DNA of 12,905 bases, taken from the NCBI GenBank assembly GCA_023458875.1, contig JAEWXO010000011.1, positions 1 through 12,905 of the forward strand. Reading direction: 5' to 3'. The notes beneath the pieces are model-generated. The model searched no databases. It saw only the letters and a program-made list of their open reading frames with translations, and had not been told where the DNA came from. The stretch is from Bacillota bacterium. GTDB taxonomy: Bacteria; Bacillota; Clostridia; Oscillospirales; Ruminococcaceae. Both the position numbers and the translations under genes were made by a program. Positions 1-6,251 of the stretch are shown here, piece by piece (position 1 is the stretch's first letter; the number at the start of each line of letters is the position of its first letter).

Positions 1-63
1 AGAACAGCACTTCTATTAGTGGAATACACAAGATATTATCAACGTCTTAAATGGGAAAACTAA
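1..63 (+). CDS. Possible C-terminal tail of an upstream gene (partial)
   Basis: Frame 1 is open from the window edge to a TAA at 61-63 and encodes 20 residues ending YYQRLKWEN. The stretch is less AT-rich than the DNA after it, and two hairpins follow the stop directly, as expected at a gene end. The other two plus frames close within 50 bases. With so little sequence no family can be recognised, and chance openness is quite possible. The call rests only on frame, composition and the downstream hairpins. Confidence 0.25.
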   Translation, partial: RTALLLVEYTRYYQRLKWEN

Positions 64-133
64 AATTTCTGTTGAAAACTCAGAAATTTTCATTCAGGAC
101 TTTTCAAAGTCCTGAACAGTTACAATATTTTTT
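62..133. terminator. Two tandem hairpins, possible terminator of a left-hand gene
   Basis: Two perfect inverted repeats lie back to back: AAAATTTCTG (62-71) with CAGAAATTTT (81-90), and TTCAGGACTTT (93-103) with AAAGTCCTGAA (106-116). A T-tract at 128-134 follows on the plus strand, but it starts about 12 bases after the second stem, which is far for a canonical intrinsic terminator. On the minus strand the hairpins would instead fold in the 5' leader of a transcript starting near 150. The structure is certain; its function is not. Confidence 0.45.
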
Positions 134-156
134 TGTAATTCCAGATTACATTTACT

Positions 157-184
157 ATAATACTATATTTTTTTTTTTTGTCAA
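157..184 (-). promoter_or_regulatory. Possible minus-strand promoter in an A-tract
   Basis: Read on the minus strand there is a perfect TTGACA (184-179), a 16-base spacer made mostly of a long A-run, and TATTAT (162-157). This would start a transcript near 150 running left, out of the window, through the two hairpins at 62-116. The match is good, but the region is so AT-rich that a -10 hexamer by chance is easy. No start codon with a good ribosome binding site follows within the window. Confidence 0.35.
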
Positions 185-529
185 TACAAGTTAATTAAAT
201 ACTACATATACAACAATTATTATTTATTTTTTTCAATATACTATGTTAATTTAAGAAATTTTAGTACATATTGATAATATATCTTTTTTTCAAAGATTTA
301 ACATAATTTTGAATCTATAAAATTAATACATTTATAAGATTATATATGTCATAAATATTATATTACAACAATACTCTATGCTTATTTATGTTAAATTTTT
401 TTAGAGGAAAAACCGTAAAATTCTGGCAACAGTTCTAAACCACCTTCAAGCGATGTTCCAAAGAAACCTGAAATTTGTTTTGAGTGATACATGTCCTAAA
501 TAATTACAAAAAAATTATATATAATTATG
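185..529. other. AT-rich intergenic stretch
   Basis: This stretch is very AT-rich with no ORF of convincing length. The only less AT-rich island is about 400-500, which holds the 33-codon minus-strand frame listed separately. No tRNA, riboswitch or repeat array could be recognised. The known glycine and tetrahydrofolate aptamer cores were looked for ahead of glyA and not seen. Confidence 0.6.
391..492 (-). CDS. Small ORF of 33 codons, uncertain
   Basis: An ATG on the minus strand (492-490) opens 33 codons ending at TAA (393-391). The peptide includes ISGFFGTSLEGGLELLPEFY and ends SSKKI. It coincides with the only less AT-rich patch in the 640-base intergenic region, which is why it is listed. 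Against it, the AGGA just ahead of the ATG is only one base away, too close for a normal ribosome binding site. No family is recognised. It could be a real microprotein, a relic of a larger gene, or chance. Confidence 0.25.
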   Translation of the reverse strand: MYHSKQISGFFGTSLEGGLELLPEFYGFSSKKI

Positions 530-591
530 TTGTAATTATTTCAATAATGGTATATAATTAATATATCTATTATTAATAATGGCTGTAATTA
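501..591. promoter_or_regulatory. Repeated TGTAATTA boxes around the glyA promoter
   Basis: The octamer TGTAATTA occurs at 531-538 and 584-591 on the plus strand and inverted (TAATTACA) at 501-508. The first two form a 22-base-spaced inverted repeat that overlaps the proposed -35; the third sits in the transcribed leader. The arrangement would suit a dimeric repressor or DNA looping, but in DNA this AT-rich the repeats may be coincidental. Confidence 0.3.
530..558 (+). promoter_or_regulatory. glyA promoter
   Basis: TTGTAA (530-535), a 17-base spacer and a perfect TATAAT (553-558) form a plausible vegetative sigma-factor promoter. Transcription would start near 565, leaving a leader of about 75 bases before the glyA start. 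The -35 matches consensus in 4 of 6 positions. Confidence 0.55.
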
Positions 592-639
592 CTCAGTTTA
601 TTTTTAATAAAATCTTTTTAAACAAGGAGTTTTAATTAT

Positions 640-1893
640 ATGTACAACAATCTTATGGACTCTATCGGATTTCTCGCTAATTCAGACCCTGAAGTTGCTG
701 ATGCAATGAACAAGGAGCTTTCACGTCAAAGAAGAAATCTTGAACTGATAGCAAGTGAAAACATCGTTACCCCTGAGGTAATGGCTGCTATGGGCTCGGT
801 TCTTACAAACAAATATGCTGAGGGCTATCCTGGCAAACGTTATTACGGCGGATGTGAATGTGTAGATATAGTTGAAAACATTGCAATTGAAAGAGCAAAA
901 AAATTATTCGGTTCAGACTTTGCAAATGTACAAGCTCATTCAGGAGCTCAGGCTAATACGGCTGTATATTTTGCACTTCTTGAACCTGGCGATACAGTTC
1001 TGGGAATGAGCCTTGCACACGGCGGACATCTTACACATGGCTCACCTGTAAATTTGTCAGGAAAATATTTTAACTTCATTTCATACGGTCTTGGTGATGA
1101 CGGTCGTATTGACTATGAAAAGCTTGAAGAACTCGCAAAAGAAAACAAACCAAAACTTATAGTTGCAGGTGCAAGCGCATATCCGAGAGCAATTGACTTT
1201 GAAAGAATTTCAGCAATTGCAAAGTCAGTAAATGCTTTATTTATGGTTGACATGGCTCACATAGCAGGTCTTGTTGCAGCAGGTCTTCATCAGTCACCTG
1301 TTCCTTATGCTGACATTGTTACTTCTACTACACATAAGACATTAAGAGGGCCAAGAGGCGGTCTTATACTTACAAACGACGAAGAACTTTCAAAGAAGAT
1401 AAACAAGGCTATCTTCCCTGGAACACAGGGTGGCCCGCTTATGCACGTGATCTCATCAAAGGCTGTATGCTTTGGAGAAGCGCTGAAGGACAGCTTCAAA
1501 GAATATCAGAAACAGGTTGTTAAAAACGCTGCTGTGCTTGCTGCGTCACTCGTTGAAAAAGGCTTCAATCTTGTTTCAGGCGGAACAGACAATCACCTTA
1601 TGCTTGTTGATCTTCAGCCATTCAATATAACAGGAAAAGAGCTTGAACACAGACTTGACGAAGTATATATCACAGTAAACAAGAACGCTATACCAAACGA
1701 CCCACAAAGTCCTTTTGTAACAAGTGGTGTAAGAATAGGCACACCTGCTGTAACAAGCAGAGGATTAAAAGAAGACGATATGAAAAAAATTGCTGAATTT
1801 ATTTATCTTACTGCTACAGACTTTGAAAACAGTGCTGATAAAATCAGAGCAGGCGTTAATGAAATCTGCAATAAATATCCGCTTTACGAGTAA
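640..1893 (+). CDS. glyA: Serine hydroxymethyltransferase
   Basis: PLP-dependent cytosolic enzyme that converts serine and tetrahydrofolate to glycine and 5,10-methylene-tetrahydrofolate, the main source of one-carbon units. The 417-residue length is normal for bacterial SHMT. Visible hallmarks are the N-terminal ELIASEN segment (35-41), the KYAEGYPGKRYYGG block (58-71), AHGGHLTHG (126-134), VDMAHIAG with the PLP-pyridine aspartate D204, and STTHKTLRGPRGG (229-241) with the Schiff-base lysine K233. An AAGGAG at 624-629 lies 10 bases before the ATG and fixes the start. The gene has its own promoter (530-558) and a strong terminator (1924-1962). The folate-synthesis operon at 6252-10301 makes its cofactor but is not co-transcribed with it. 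Identification is secure. Confidence 0.98.
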   Translation: MYNNLMDSIGFLANSDPEVADAMNKELSRQRRNLELIASENIVTPEVMAAMGSVLTNKYAEGYPGKRYYGGCECVDIVENIAIERAKKLFGSDFANVQAHSGAQANTAVYFALLEPGDTVLGMSLAHGGHLTHGSPVNLSGKYFNFISYGLGDDGRIDYEKLEELAKENKPKLIVAGASAYPRAIDFERISAIAKSVNALFMVDMAHIAGLVAAGLHQSPVPYADIVTSTTHKTLRGPRGGLILTNDEELSKKINKAIFPGTQGGPLMHVISSKAVCFGEALKDSFKEYQKQVVKNAAVLAASLVEKGFNLVSGGTDNHLMLVDLQPFNITGKELEHRLDEVYITVNKNAIPNDPQSPFVTSGVRIGTPAVTSRGLKEDDMKKIAEFIYLTATDFENSADKIRAGVNEICNKYPLYE

Positions 1894-1923
1894 TAAATAA
1901 TCACACGGCATTCTAACCGTATT

Positions 1924-1962
1924 TTCAGGGACTGTCCTAATAAAGTCCCTGAATAATTTTTT
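1924..1962 (+). terminator. Intrinsic terminator after glyA
   Basis: A perfect 10-bp stem, TTCAGGGACT (1924-1933) with AGTCCCTGAA (1944-1953), has a 10-base loop and is followed by TAA and a T6 run (1957-1962). It ends only 5 bases before the GGGGGAT ribosome binding site of the next gene, so that gene must rely on read-through or an undetected promoter. Confidence 0.85.
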
Positions 1963-1981
1963 ATTATGGGGGATGTAATTT

Positions 1982-2890
1982 ATGATGTATGAATATGAAA
2001 ATCTAAAATATGAAATACACGATAAAGGAGTAACAATCGCAGGGGTTTTAGACAATTGTTTTTCTTCATTACAGATTCCGGAAACAATAAACAATAAGCC
2101 TGTCCGCAAAATAGGCTTCAGAGCATTTGCAGGCAGGAGCAACAATGACAGCTGTAAGCTTATGAGCTCTATTGAACTGCCTTATGGCCTTATGGAAATT
2201 GCAGGCGGGGCATTTGCTGCATGTATAAGTCTTGAAAAAATATCACTTTCATCTACTGTTGTTCAGATTGACGGAAGCGCATTTTACAACTGTAAAAGCC
2301 TGAGTGAAGTTGAAATATCCGATTCGGTTGTTTCAATTTCAGAAACGGCCTTTGAAAACTGTATGAATTTAAAAGGAATAACAATTGTTCATTATGAAAA
2401 AACTCCAAGAAAATCAGGATTTTTTCCGAATTTGTTTTCCGGAGGAGACTCACATGCTGCCCGTCCGGCAGAAACGGGAAAAACGTTTGTATATATCCCG
2501 AAGGATGAATCGGGACTTTACGGTGACTATGTAAGGATATGCGGCAAATACTTTTCATGGGAAAAATACGATTCACTTTTTTCATTACCTCTTCCGCTTT
2601 CAGGAAAAATTAAAATTGCACTGTTCAGATTACAGAATCCTTATGACCTGAGTGATAAAGCACGGAATGAATATGAAACATACCTCAGATCATACCGTGA
2701 CATGTGTATTGAAAATTATATAAAAGCAGATAATCTTGAAATGATAGTAAAGTTCGGAAGCATTGATATGATTAACCGCGAAATGATAAACGAATATATT
2801 ATAACTGCAAAAATAACCGGAAGCAACAACGTTCTTCTATACCTGGTATCATACCGGTATAAAAAAATAACCAATCCAAAGCACGAATAA
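1982..2890 (+). CDS. BspA-type leucine-rich-repeat protein
   Basis: A 302-residue protein whose region 40-135 carries about three copies of the LRR_5/BspA repeat, seen as GAFAACISLEKISLSSTVVQI, SAFYNCKSLSEVEIS and TAFENCMNLKGITI. The pattern is AF..C.SL..I.(L/I). Such repeats form a solenoid used for protein or ligand binding. Unlike the classic surface BspA proteins it has no signal peptide or membrane anchor, so it is probably cytosolic. Residues 205-302 are a non-repeat, probably helical domain (for example YETYLRSYRDMCIENYIKAD) that I do not recognise. ATGs at 1982 and 1985 both suit the GGGGGAT ribosome binding site at 1968-1974. It lies 33 bases ahead of rarA on the same strand and is probably co-transcribed with it. 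The role is unknown. Confidence 0.8.
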   Translation: MMYEYENLKYEIHDKGVTIAGVLDNCFSSLQIPETINNKPVRKIGFRAFAGRSNNDSCKLMSSIELPYGLMEIAGGAFAACISLEKISLSSTVVQIDGSAFYNCKSLSEVEISDSVVSISETAFENCMNLKGITIVHYEKTPRKSGFFPNLFSGGDSHAARPAETGKTFVYIPKDESGLYGDYVRICGKYFSWEKYDSLFSLPLPLSGKIKIALFRLQNPYDLSDKARNEYETYLRSYRDMCIENYIKADNLEMIVKFGSIDMINREMINEYIITAKITGSNNVLLYLVSYRYKKITNPKHE

Positions 2891-2910
2891 TGCTTTTAAA
2901 ATTCAATTAT

Positions 2911-2926
2911 GGAGGTGTCTGGTTTG
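2911..2926 (+). promoter_or_regulatory. Ribosome binding site that decides the rarA TTG start
   Basis: GGAGGTG at 2911-2917 is a near-perfect Shine-Dalgarno sequence followed by 6 bases and TTG (2924-2926). The upstream in-frame ATG (2909-2911) would place this motif inside the coding sequence and has no ribosome binding site of its own. Confidence 0.85.
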
Positions 2927-4189
2927 GCTTCACCGCTGGCAGACAGAATAAGACCCGAAACAACAGATGACGTCGTGGGACAAAGTCACCTTCTCGGAAA
3001 AAACAAGCCGCTCCGAAAAATAATCGAAAACGGCTCTATTCCAAATATGATATTCTACGGACCATCGGGAACAGGTAAAACGACTGTTGCTCAGATTATT
3101 GCAAACAGTACGCAAATGAACCTGTACAAGCTTAACGGTACTTCAGCATCTACCGGAGATATTAAAAGTATAATTGCCGAAATAAATACATTTTCCGCAT
3201 GTAACGGAATACTGCTTTATCTTGATGAAATTCAGTATCTTAATAAAAAGCAACAGCAAAGTCTTCTTGAATATATCGAAAACGGCAAAATCACTCTTAT
3301 TGCATCGACAACTGAAAATCCATATTTCGCTGTATTCAATGCACTTATAAGCCGTTCAACACTGTTTGAATTCAAGCCGGTAAATGCTGATGATATTTCA
3401 CGGGCTGTAATACGTGCATACAAAATAATTGAGTCCGAAAACAACTACTCTATCCATCTGGAAAACGGGGTTATAGAGCATATTTCTAACACGTGCGGCG
3501 GAGATGTCAGAAAAGCTATAAACACTGCTGAGCTCAGCGTATTTTCAGGGGAACCTGCGCCTGACGGAATACACGTTATTCTTGATGATGTAAAGCTTCT
3601 GGCACAGCGCAGCAATATGAACTATGACAGAGACGGAACCCAGCACTATGATATTCTGTCTGCTTTTCAGAAGTCAATACGCGGTTCTGATGAAAACGCG
3701 GGACTTCATTATCTTGCAAGGCTTCTTGAAGCCGGGGACCTTATATCAATCGCAAGAAGACTTCTTGTAATTGCATCTGAAGATATTGGCCTTGCCTACC
3801 CGTCTGCAATATCAATTGTCAAGTCATGCGTAGACTCCGCTTTACAGCTGGGTCTTCCCGAAGCAAGAATTCCTCTCGCCCAGGCTGTTATTCTGCTCTG
3901 CACCTCTCCTAAGTCAAACAGTGCAATAACCGCTATTGATGAAGCTATAAGCGATTTAAGGTCATGCGAATCCGGTGAAATTCCGTCATATCTCAAGGAC
4001 GGTCACTATTCATCTGCCGGATCACTTGGAAATGCTACCGGATACAAATATCCCCATATGTATGAAAACAGCTACGTAAAACAACAGTATCTTCCGGATA
4101 AAATAAAAGATAAAAAATATTATAAGTTCGGCTTAAACAAGCAGGAACAGACTGCACTTGCATACCGTAATAAAATCACTCAGAACTGA
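2924..4189 (+). CDS. rarA: Replication-associated recombination protein RarA (MgsA), AAA+ ATPase
   Basis: Homologue of RarA/MgsA/WRNIP1, a clamp-loader-like AAA+ ATPase that acts at stalled replication forks and single-strand/duplex junctions. Numbered from the TTG start: N-terminal PLADRIRPETTDDVVGQ (4-20), Walker A GPSGTGKTT (46-54), Walker B LLYLDEIQ (97-104; Q104 stands where many homologues have H), sensor 1 ASTTENP (127-133), a probable arginine finger in ISRS (R144), and sensor-2 CGGDVRKAIN. The C-terminal tetramerisation region has SEDIGLAYPSA, YLKDGHY and GYKYPH. I choose TTG at 2924: GGAGGTG (2911-2917) sits 6 bases before it, and family members start just before PLADR. The in-frame ATG at 2909 overlaps that ribosome binding site and is rejected. 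Protein length is 421 residues, normal for the family. Confidence 0.95.
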   Translation: MASPLADRIRPETTDDVVGQSHLLGKNKPLRKIIENGSIPNMIFYGPSGTGKTTVAQIIANSTQMNLYKLNGTSASTGDIKSIIAEINTFSACNGILLYLDEIQYLNKKQQQSLLEYIENGKITLIASTTENPYFAVFNALISRSTLFEFKPVNADDISRAVIRAYKIIESENNYSIHLENGVIEHISNTCGGDVRKAINTAELSVFSGEPAPDGIHVILDDVKLLAQRSNMNYDRDGTQHYDILSAFQKSIRGSDENAGLHYLARLLEAGDLISIARRLLVIASEDIGLAYPSAISIVKSCVDSALQLGLPEARIPLAQAVILLCTSPKSNSAITAIDEAISDLRSCESGEIPSYLKDGHYSSAGSLGNATGYKYPHMYENSYVKQQYLPDKIKDKKYYKFGLNKQEQTALAYRNKITQN

Positions 4190-5120
4190 AATTACTTTCA
4201 ATGTTTTTTCCTGATTCTTTTGTGGTATACCTCCAATGATCAATATGATTGCTGTTAATAAAATATTTAATGCTTTTGTTTCTTCCGTCATCGTCAAAAA
4301 CATCAACTATTATAAGCTTTACTTTCATTTTTTCTGGTATCAACGCCTTTATATATACGCTTGCATGCTGCCCCACACGGACGTTTTCCTTCGGTTCAGC
4401 AAGCCCGGCAAGATTAGGTGCAAGCTCAATAAAAACTCCATAGCTTTCAACAGATCTGACTATTCCTGCGACCGTCTGACCTGCTTTGAACATTGCGGCG
4501 TTTTCCTCCCATGTGCCGAGAAGCTCTTTGTGTGTAAGATTGATTCTGGGATATTTTTTTTCTTTTTCAATGTCGCTTACTACAGCTTTAATATCCTGCG
4601 AAATATGAAATCTGTCCATAGGATGCGATATGCGTGATATCGATATTGCATCAATAGGGATCATGGACGGAATTCCGCAGCCAATATCAACAAAACAACC
4701 GAACTGCTCAATATGGGTTATTCTTGCCTGTATTATATCCCCCTTTGTTATATTGCTTATATAATTTACGTAGCACTCAATCTGGGCTGCTTTTCGTGAC
4801 AGTACGGCTACTGAAGGATTCCCTGATTCATCAGTTTCAATTCTTAATACCTTAAAGCATACAGGCTTACTGACTCTTGAAATTAACGCAATATCTCTCG
4901 TTGAACCGTCATCTATTCCTATTGCACCATCGTTTCTGTAAATTATACCTTTTATGCATGGAAGATCAACTATAAGATTATGTTCATTATCACATATTAC
5001 AGCGTAAGCCTCCACTATTCTGTCAACTTCAATCGCCTCAATAAGCCCGTCAATGCTTCTGATAGCTTTTTTATTTTCTGGTGTTTCAAACAGCATTCCT
5101 TCCGGATAATATTTCTTCAT
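4176..5120 (-). CDS. S1-domain RNA-binding protein (30S ribosomal protein S1-like)
   Basis: A 314-residue soluble protein with two clear S1 (OB-fold) RNA-binding domains at about 125-198 (KGDIIQARITHIEQFGCFVD) and 213-275 (AGQTVAGIVRSVESYGVFIEL), plus a more degenerate S1-like segment at about 35-110. This matches the short S1-like proteins of Clostridia, shorter than the six-domain RpsA of enteric bacteria, and probably binds mRNA or ribosomes. The start is ATG at 5120-5118, preceded 5 bases away by GGGAGG (5131-5126). A longer reading starting at the TTG of a TTGACA (5156) is rejected because it runs through that ribosome binding site. The 3' end overlaps convergent rarA by 14 bp. The terminator upstream at 5191-5242 separates it from the microprotein gene, so it needs its own promoter. 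TATAAT at 5185-5180 is a possible -10 without a good -35. Confidence 0.88.
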   Translation of the reverse strand: MKKYYPEGMLFETPENKKAIRSIDGLIEAIEVDRIVEAYAVICDNEHNLIVDLPCIKGIIYRNDGAIGIDDGSTRDIALISRVSKPVCFKVLRIETDESGNPSVAVLSRKAAQIECYVNYISNITKGDIIQARITHIEQFGCFVDIGCGIPSMIPIDAISISRISHPMDRFHISQDIKAVVSDIEKEKKYPRINLTHKELLGTWEENAAMFKAGQTVAGIVRSVESYGVFIELAPNLAGLAEPKENVRVGQHASVYIKALIPEKMKVKLIIVDVFDDDGRNKSIKYFINSNHIDHWRYTTKESGKNIESNFSSE

Positions 5121-5190
5121 TTTAACCTCCCGATTTTTAATATATTTTTGTGTCAATAAATAATATGTAACGGGAAGTAATTATATACAT

Positions 5191-5242
5191 TAAAAAAATA
5201 AAAAAGGTAACAGAATGAATATAGGATATACAGTCTGTTACC
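5191..5242 (-). terminator. Intrinsic terminator after the 53-residue gene
   Basis: Read on the minus strand, GGTAACAGA (5242-5234) pairs perfectly with TCTGTTACC (5214-5206) and is followed by the T-rich tract TTTTTTATTTTTTT (about 5205-5192). A smaller ATAT/ATAT stem can form inside the loop. This is a strong terminator located 10 bases after the microprotein stop. Confidence 0.85.
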
Positions 5243-5251
5243 GGTTATTTA

Positions 5252-5413
5252 TTATTTTTTATCCTTCTTTGAAACGGAACTAAGTACTACACTGATTATA
5301 ATAAGTATCAAAGCAATAACTGCAACGATTATCGGAAGCTTTACATCTCTTGTATCTCCCGTTGCAGGAGCCATCAGCATAAAGCCAGCAAACGCCATCA
5401 GATTCAAATTCAT
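5252..5413 (-). CDS. 53-residue membrane microprotein resembling a free-standing cell-wall sorting signal
   Basis: The minus-strand ATG (5413-5411) is preceded 7 bases away by a perfect GGAGG (5425-5421) and opens 53 codons. The protein has a short hydrophobic N-terminus, the motif APATGD at residues 15-20, one strong transmembrane stretch (about 25-46, rich in I, V, L and A) and a lysine-rich tail, KKDKK. PATGD followed by a hydrophobic helix and a basic tail is the layout of an LPXTG-type sortase substrate C-terminus, but there is almost no mature protein before it, and the first residue of the motif is A, not L. It has its own extended -10 promoter, a palindrome at the start site and a strong terminator, so it is a real single-gene unit. 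Function is unknown; it may simply be a one-pass membrane peptide. Confidence 0.75.
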   Translation of the reverse strand: MNLNLMAFAGFMLMAPATGDTRDVKLPIIVAVIALILIIISVVLSSVSKKDKK

Positions 5414-5430
5414 CTCTCACCCTCCAGTCT

Positions 5431-5442
5431 GATTAATTAATC
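5431..5442. promoter_or_regulatory. Palindrome at the microprotein transcription start, possible operator
   Basis: GATTAATTAATC is a perfect 12-base palindrome placed about 7 bases after the -10 of the microprotein promoter, right at the predicted start site and ahead of the ribosome binding site. The position is typical for a repressor site. The sequence is short and AT-rich, so chance cannot be excluded. Confidence 0.35.
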
Positions 5443-5448
5443 AATAAC

Positions 5449-5457
5449 ATTATAACA
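5449..5457 (-). promoter_or_regulatory. Extended -10 promoter of the microprotein gene
   Basis: On the minus strand TGT-TATAAT (5457-5449) is a perfect extended -10 (TGnTATAAT). The -35 region at 17 bases is poor, which is usual for extended -10 promoters. Transcription would start near 5442, about 29 bases before the ATG. Confidence 0.6.
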
Positions 5458-5523
5458 TATATTGTGACATTTTAAAAGGAAAATATTTATATTTATAAAA
5501 ATTTTAATTATTAAAAGTTACTA

Positions 5524-5553
5524 TTGCAATGCAACTAAATTATATGTTATTAT
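5524..5553 (+). promoter_or_regulatory. Promoter of the GtrA-family gene
   Basis: TTGCAA (5524-5529), an 18-base spacer and TATTAT (5548-5553) preceded by TG at 5545-5546 form an extended -10 promoter pointing right. It is divergent from the microprotein promoter about 70 bases away. Confidence 0.5.
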
Positions 5554-5585
5554 AAAAATAAGAACAATAAAAGGAAGGATAAAAA

Positions 5586-6092
5586 TTGCTTAAAATTTTT
5601 GAATGGTTTATCTCAATTCTACCAAAGCCGATACGGAGGCTTTACCACAAATACGAAGACATCTGTCTCTATATTTATTTTGGTGCACTTACAACTTTTT
5701 TATCTTTAGCATCTCAATATCTGGCGGCATTTGCCATGACAAATTGGGGATACAATATAAATGACCCTGTTCCCAATACCATATGTACAACATTTTCATG
5801 GATAATTGCAGTTACATTTGCATTTTTTACAAACAAGACCTATGTATTTAAAAGCAAATCCTCTACAAAGGCTGAGTTTTTAAAACAGGCAGGAGCATTT
5901 TACGGAGCACGTGTCGTTACATATTTTCTTGAACTCGGAATCATGCTTCTGTTTGCCTCATGGCTCCTCTGGAATTATTATCTTGTAAAATTCGGAGCCC
6001 AGTTCCTTATTCTTCTTGGCAATTATATATTCAGCAAGCTTGTTGTATTCCGCAAGCCAAAAGAGGAATCGGATTCCGTCGCACAGAAATAA
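5586..6092 (+). CDS. GtrA-family polytopic membrane protein
   Basis: A 168-residue membrane protein with four predicted transmembrane helices at about 30-50 (YFGALTTFLSLASQYLAAF), 66-88 (TFSWIIAVTFAFFTNKTYVF), 107-130 (GARVVTYFLELGIMLLFASW) and 137-156 (FLILLGNYIFSKLVVF). The order, the length and the FxxNKxYVF and NYxxSKLVVF motifs fit the GtrA family. These proteins are thought to help move lipid-linked sugars across the membrane for glycosylation of cell-envelope polymers. It starts at TTG 5586, 7 bases after AAGGAAGG (5571-5578); no ATG lies nearby in frame. The tail (KPKEESDSVAQK) is hydrophilic. It is a single gene with its own promoter and terminator, so its substrate cannot be inferred from neighbours. 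Confidence 0.88.
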   Translation: MLKIFEWFISILPKPIRRLYHKYEDICLYIYFGALTTFLSLASQYLAAFAMTNWGYNINDPVPNTICTTFSWIIAVTFAFFTNKTYVFKSKSSTKAEFLKQAGAFYGARVVTYFLELGIMLLFASWLLWNYYLVKFGAQFLILLGNYIFSKLVVFRKPKEESDSVAQK

Positions 6093-6110
6093 AAAAATAT
6101 TATGTTCTAC

Positions 6111-6142
6111 AGACTGTCATTATTCACTGACAGTCTTTTGTT
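6111..6142 (+). terminator. Intrinsic terminator after the GtrA-family gene
   Basis: A perfect 9-bp stem, AGACTGTCA (6111-6119) with TGACAGTCT (6128-6136), has an 8-base loop and is followed by TTTTGTTTG. It separates the GtrA gene from the folate operon. Confidence 0.88.
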
Positions 6143-6179
6143 TGTAATTACAATATTTTATTATCGAAACAGTATTTCC

Positions 6180-6209
6180 TTGACATTACATAAATGACTA
6201 GGGTATAAT
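6180..6209 (+). promoter_or_regulatory. Promoter of the folate operon
   Basis: Perfect TTGACA (6180-6185) and perfect TATAAT (6204-6209) are separated by 18 bases. Transcription would start near 6216, about 36 bases before folC. It is the best consensus promoter in the window and suggests strong constitutive expression of the operon. Confidence 0.85.
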
Positions 6210-6251
6210 TATTTTATAAGTATAATACAAAAAGAAAAGGTAGCGGATTTT

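Noticed and set aside
51..194. Plus-strand frame of 47 codons starting ATG at 51
   Set aside because: Runs through both hairpins and the homopolymer T-tract, encodes F/Y-rich low-complexity sequence and has no ribosome binding site.
559..639. Glycine or tetrahydrofolate riboswitch in the glyA leader
   Set aside because: The leader is only about 75 bases, almost entirely A/T, and lacks the conserved cores of either aptamer as I know them.
1765..2145. 126-codon minus-strand frame across the glyA end and LRR start
   Set aside because: Antisense to two well-supported genes and across the glyA terminator; no ribosome binding site or recognisable domain.
4236..4637. 133-codon plus-strand frame inside the S1 gene region
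   Set aside because: Antisense shadow of the S1-domain gene, Phe/Tyr/Cys-rich with no domain.
5121..5156. N-terminal extension of the S1 gene starting at TTG 5156
   Set aside because: The frame passes through the GGGAGG ribosome binding site of the ATG at 5120, so the shorter start is correct.
5151..5156. TTGACA (minus strand) as -35 of the S1 gene
   Set aside because: At 16-18 bases downstream there is no -10; that position is the GGGAGG ribosome binding site.
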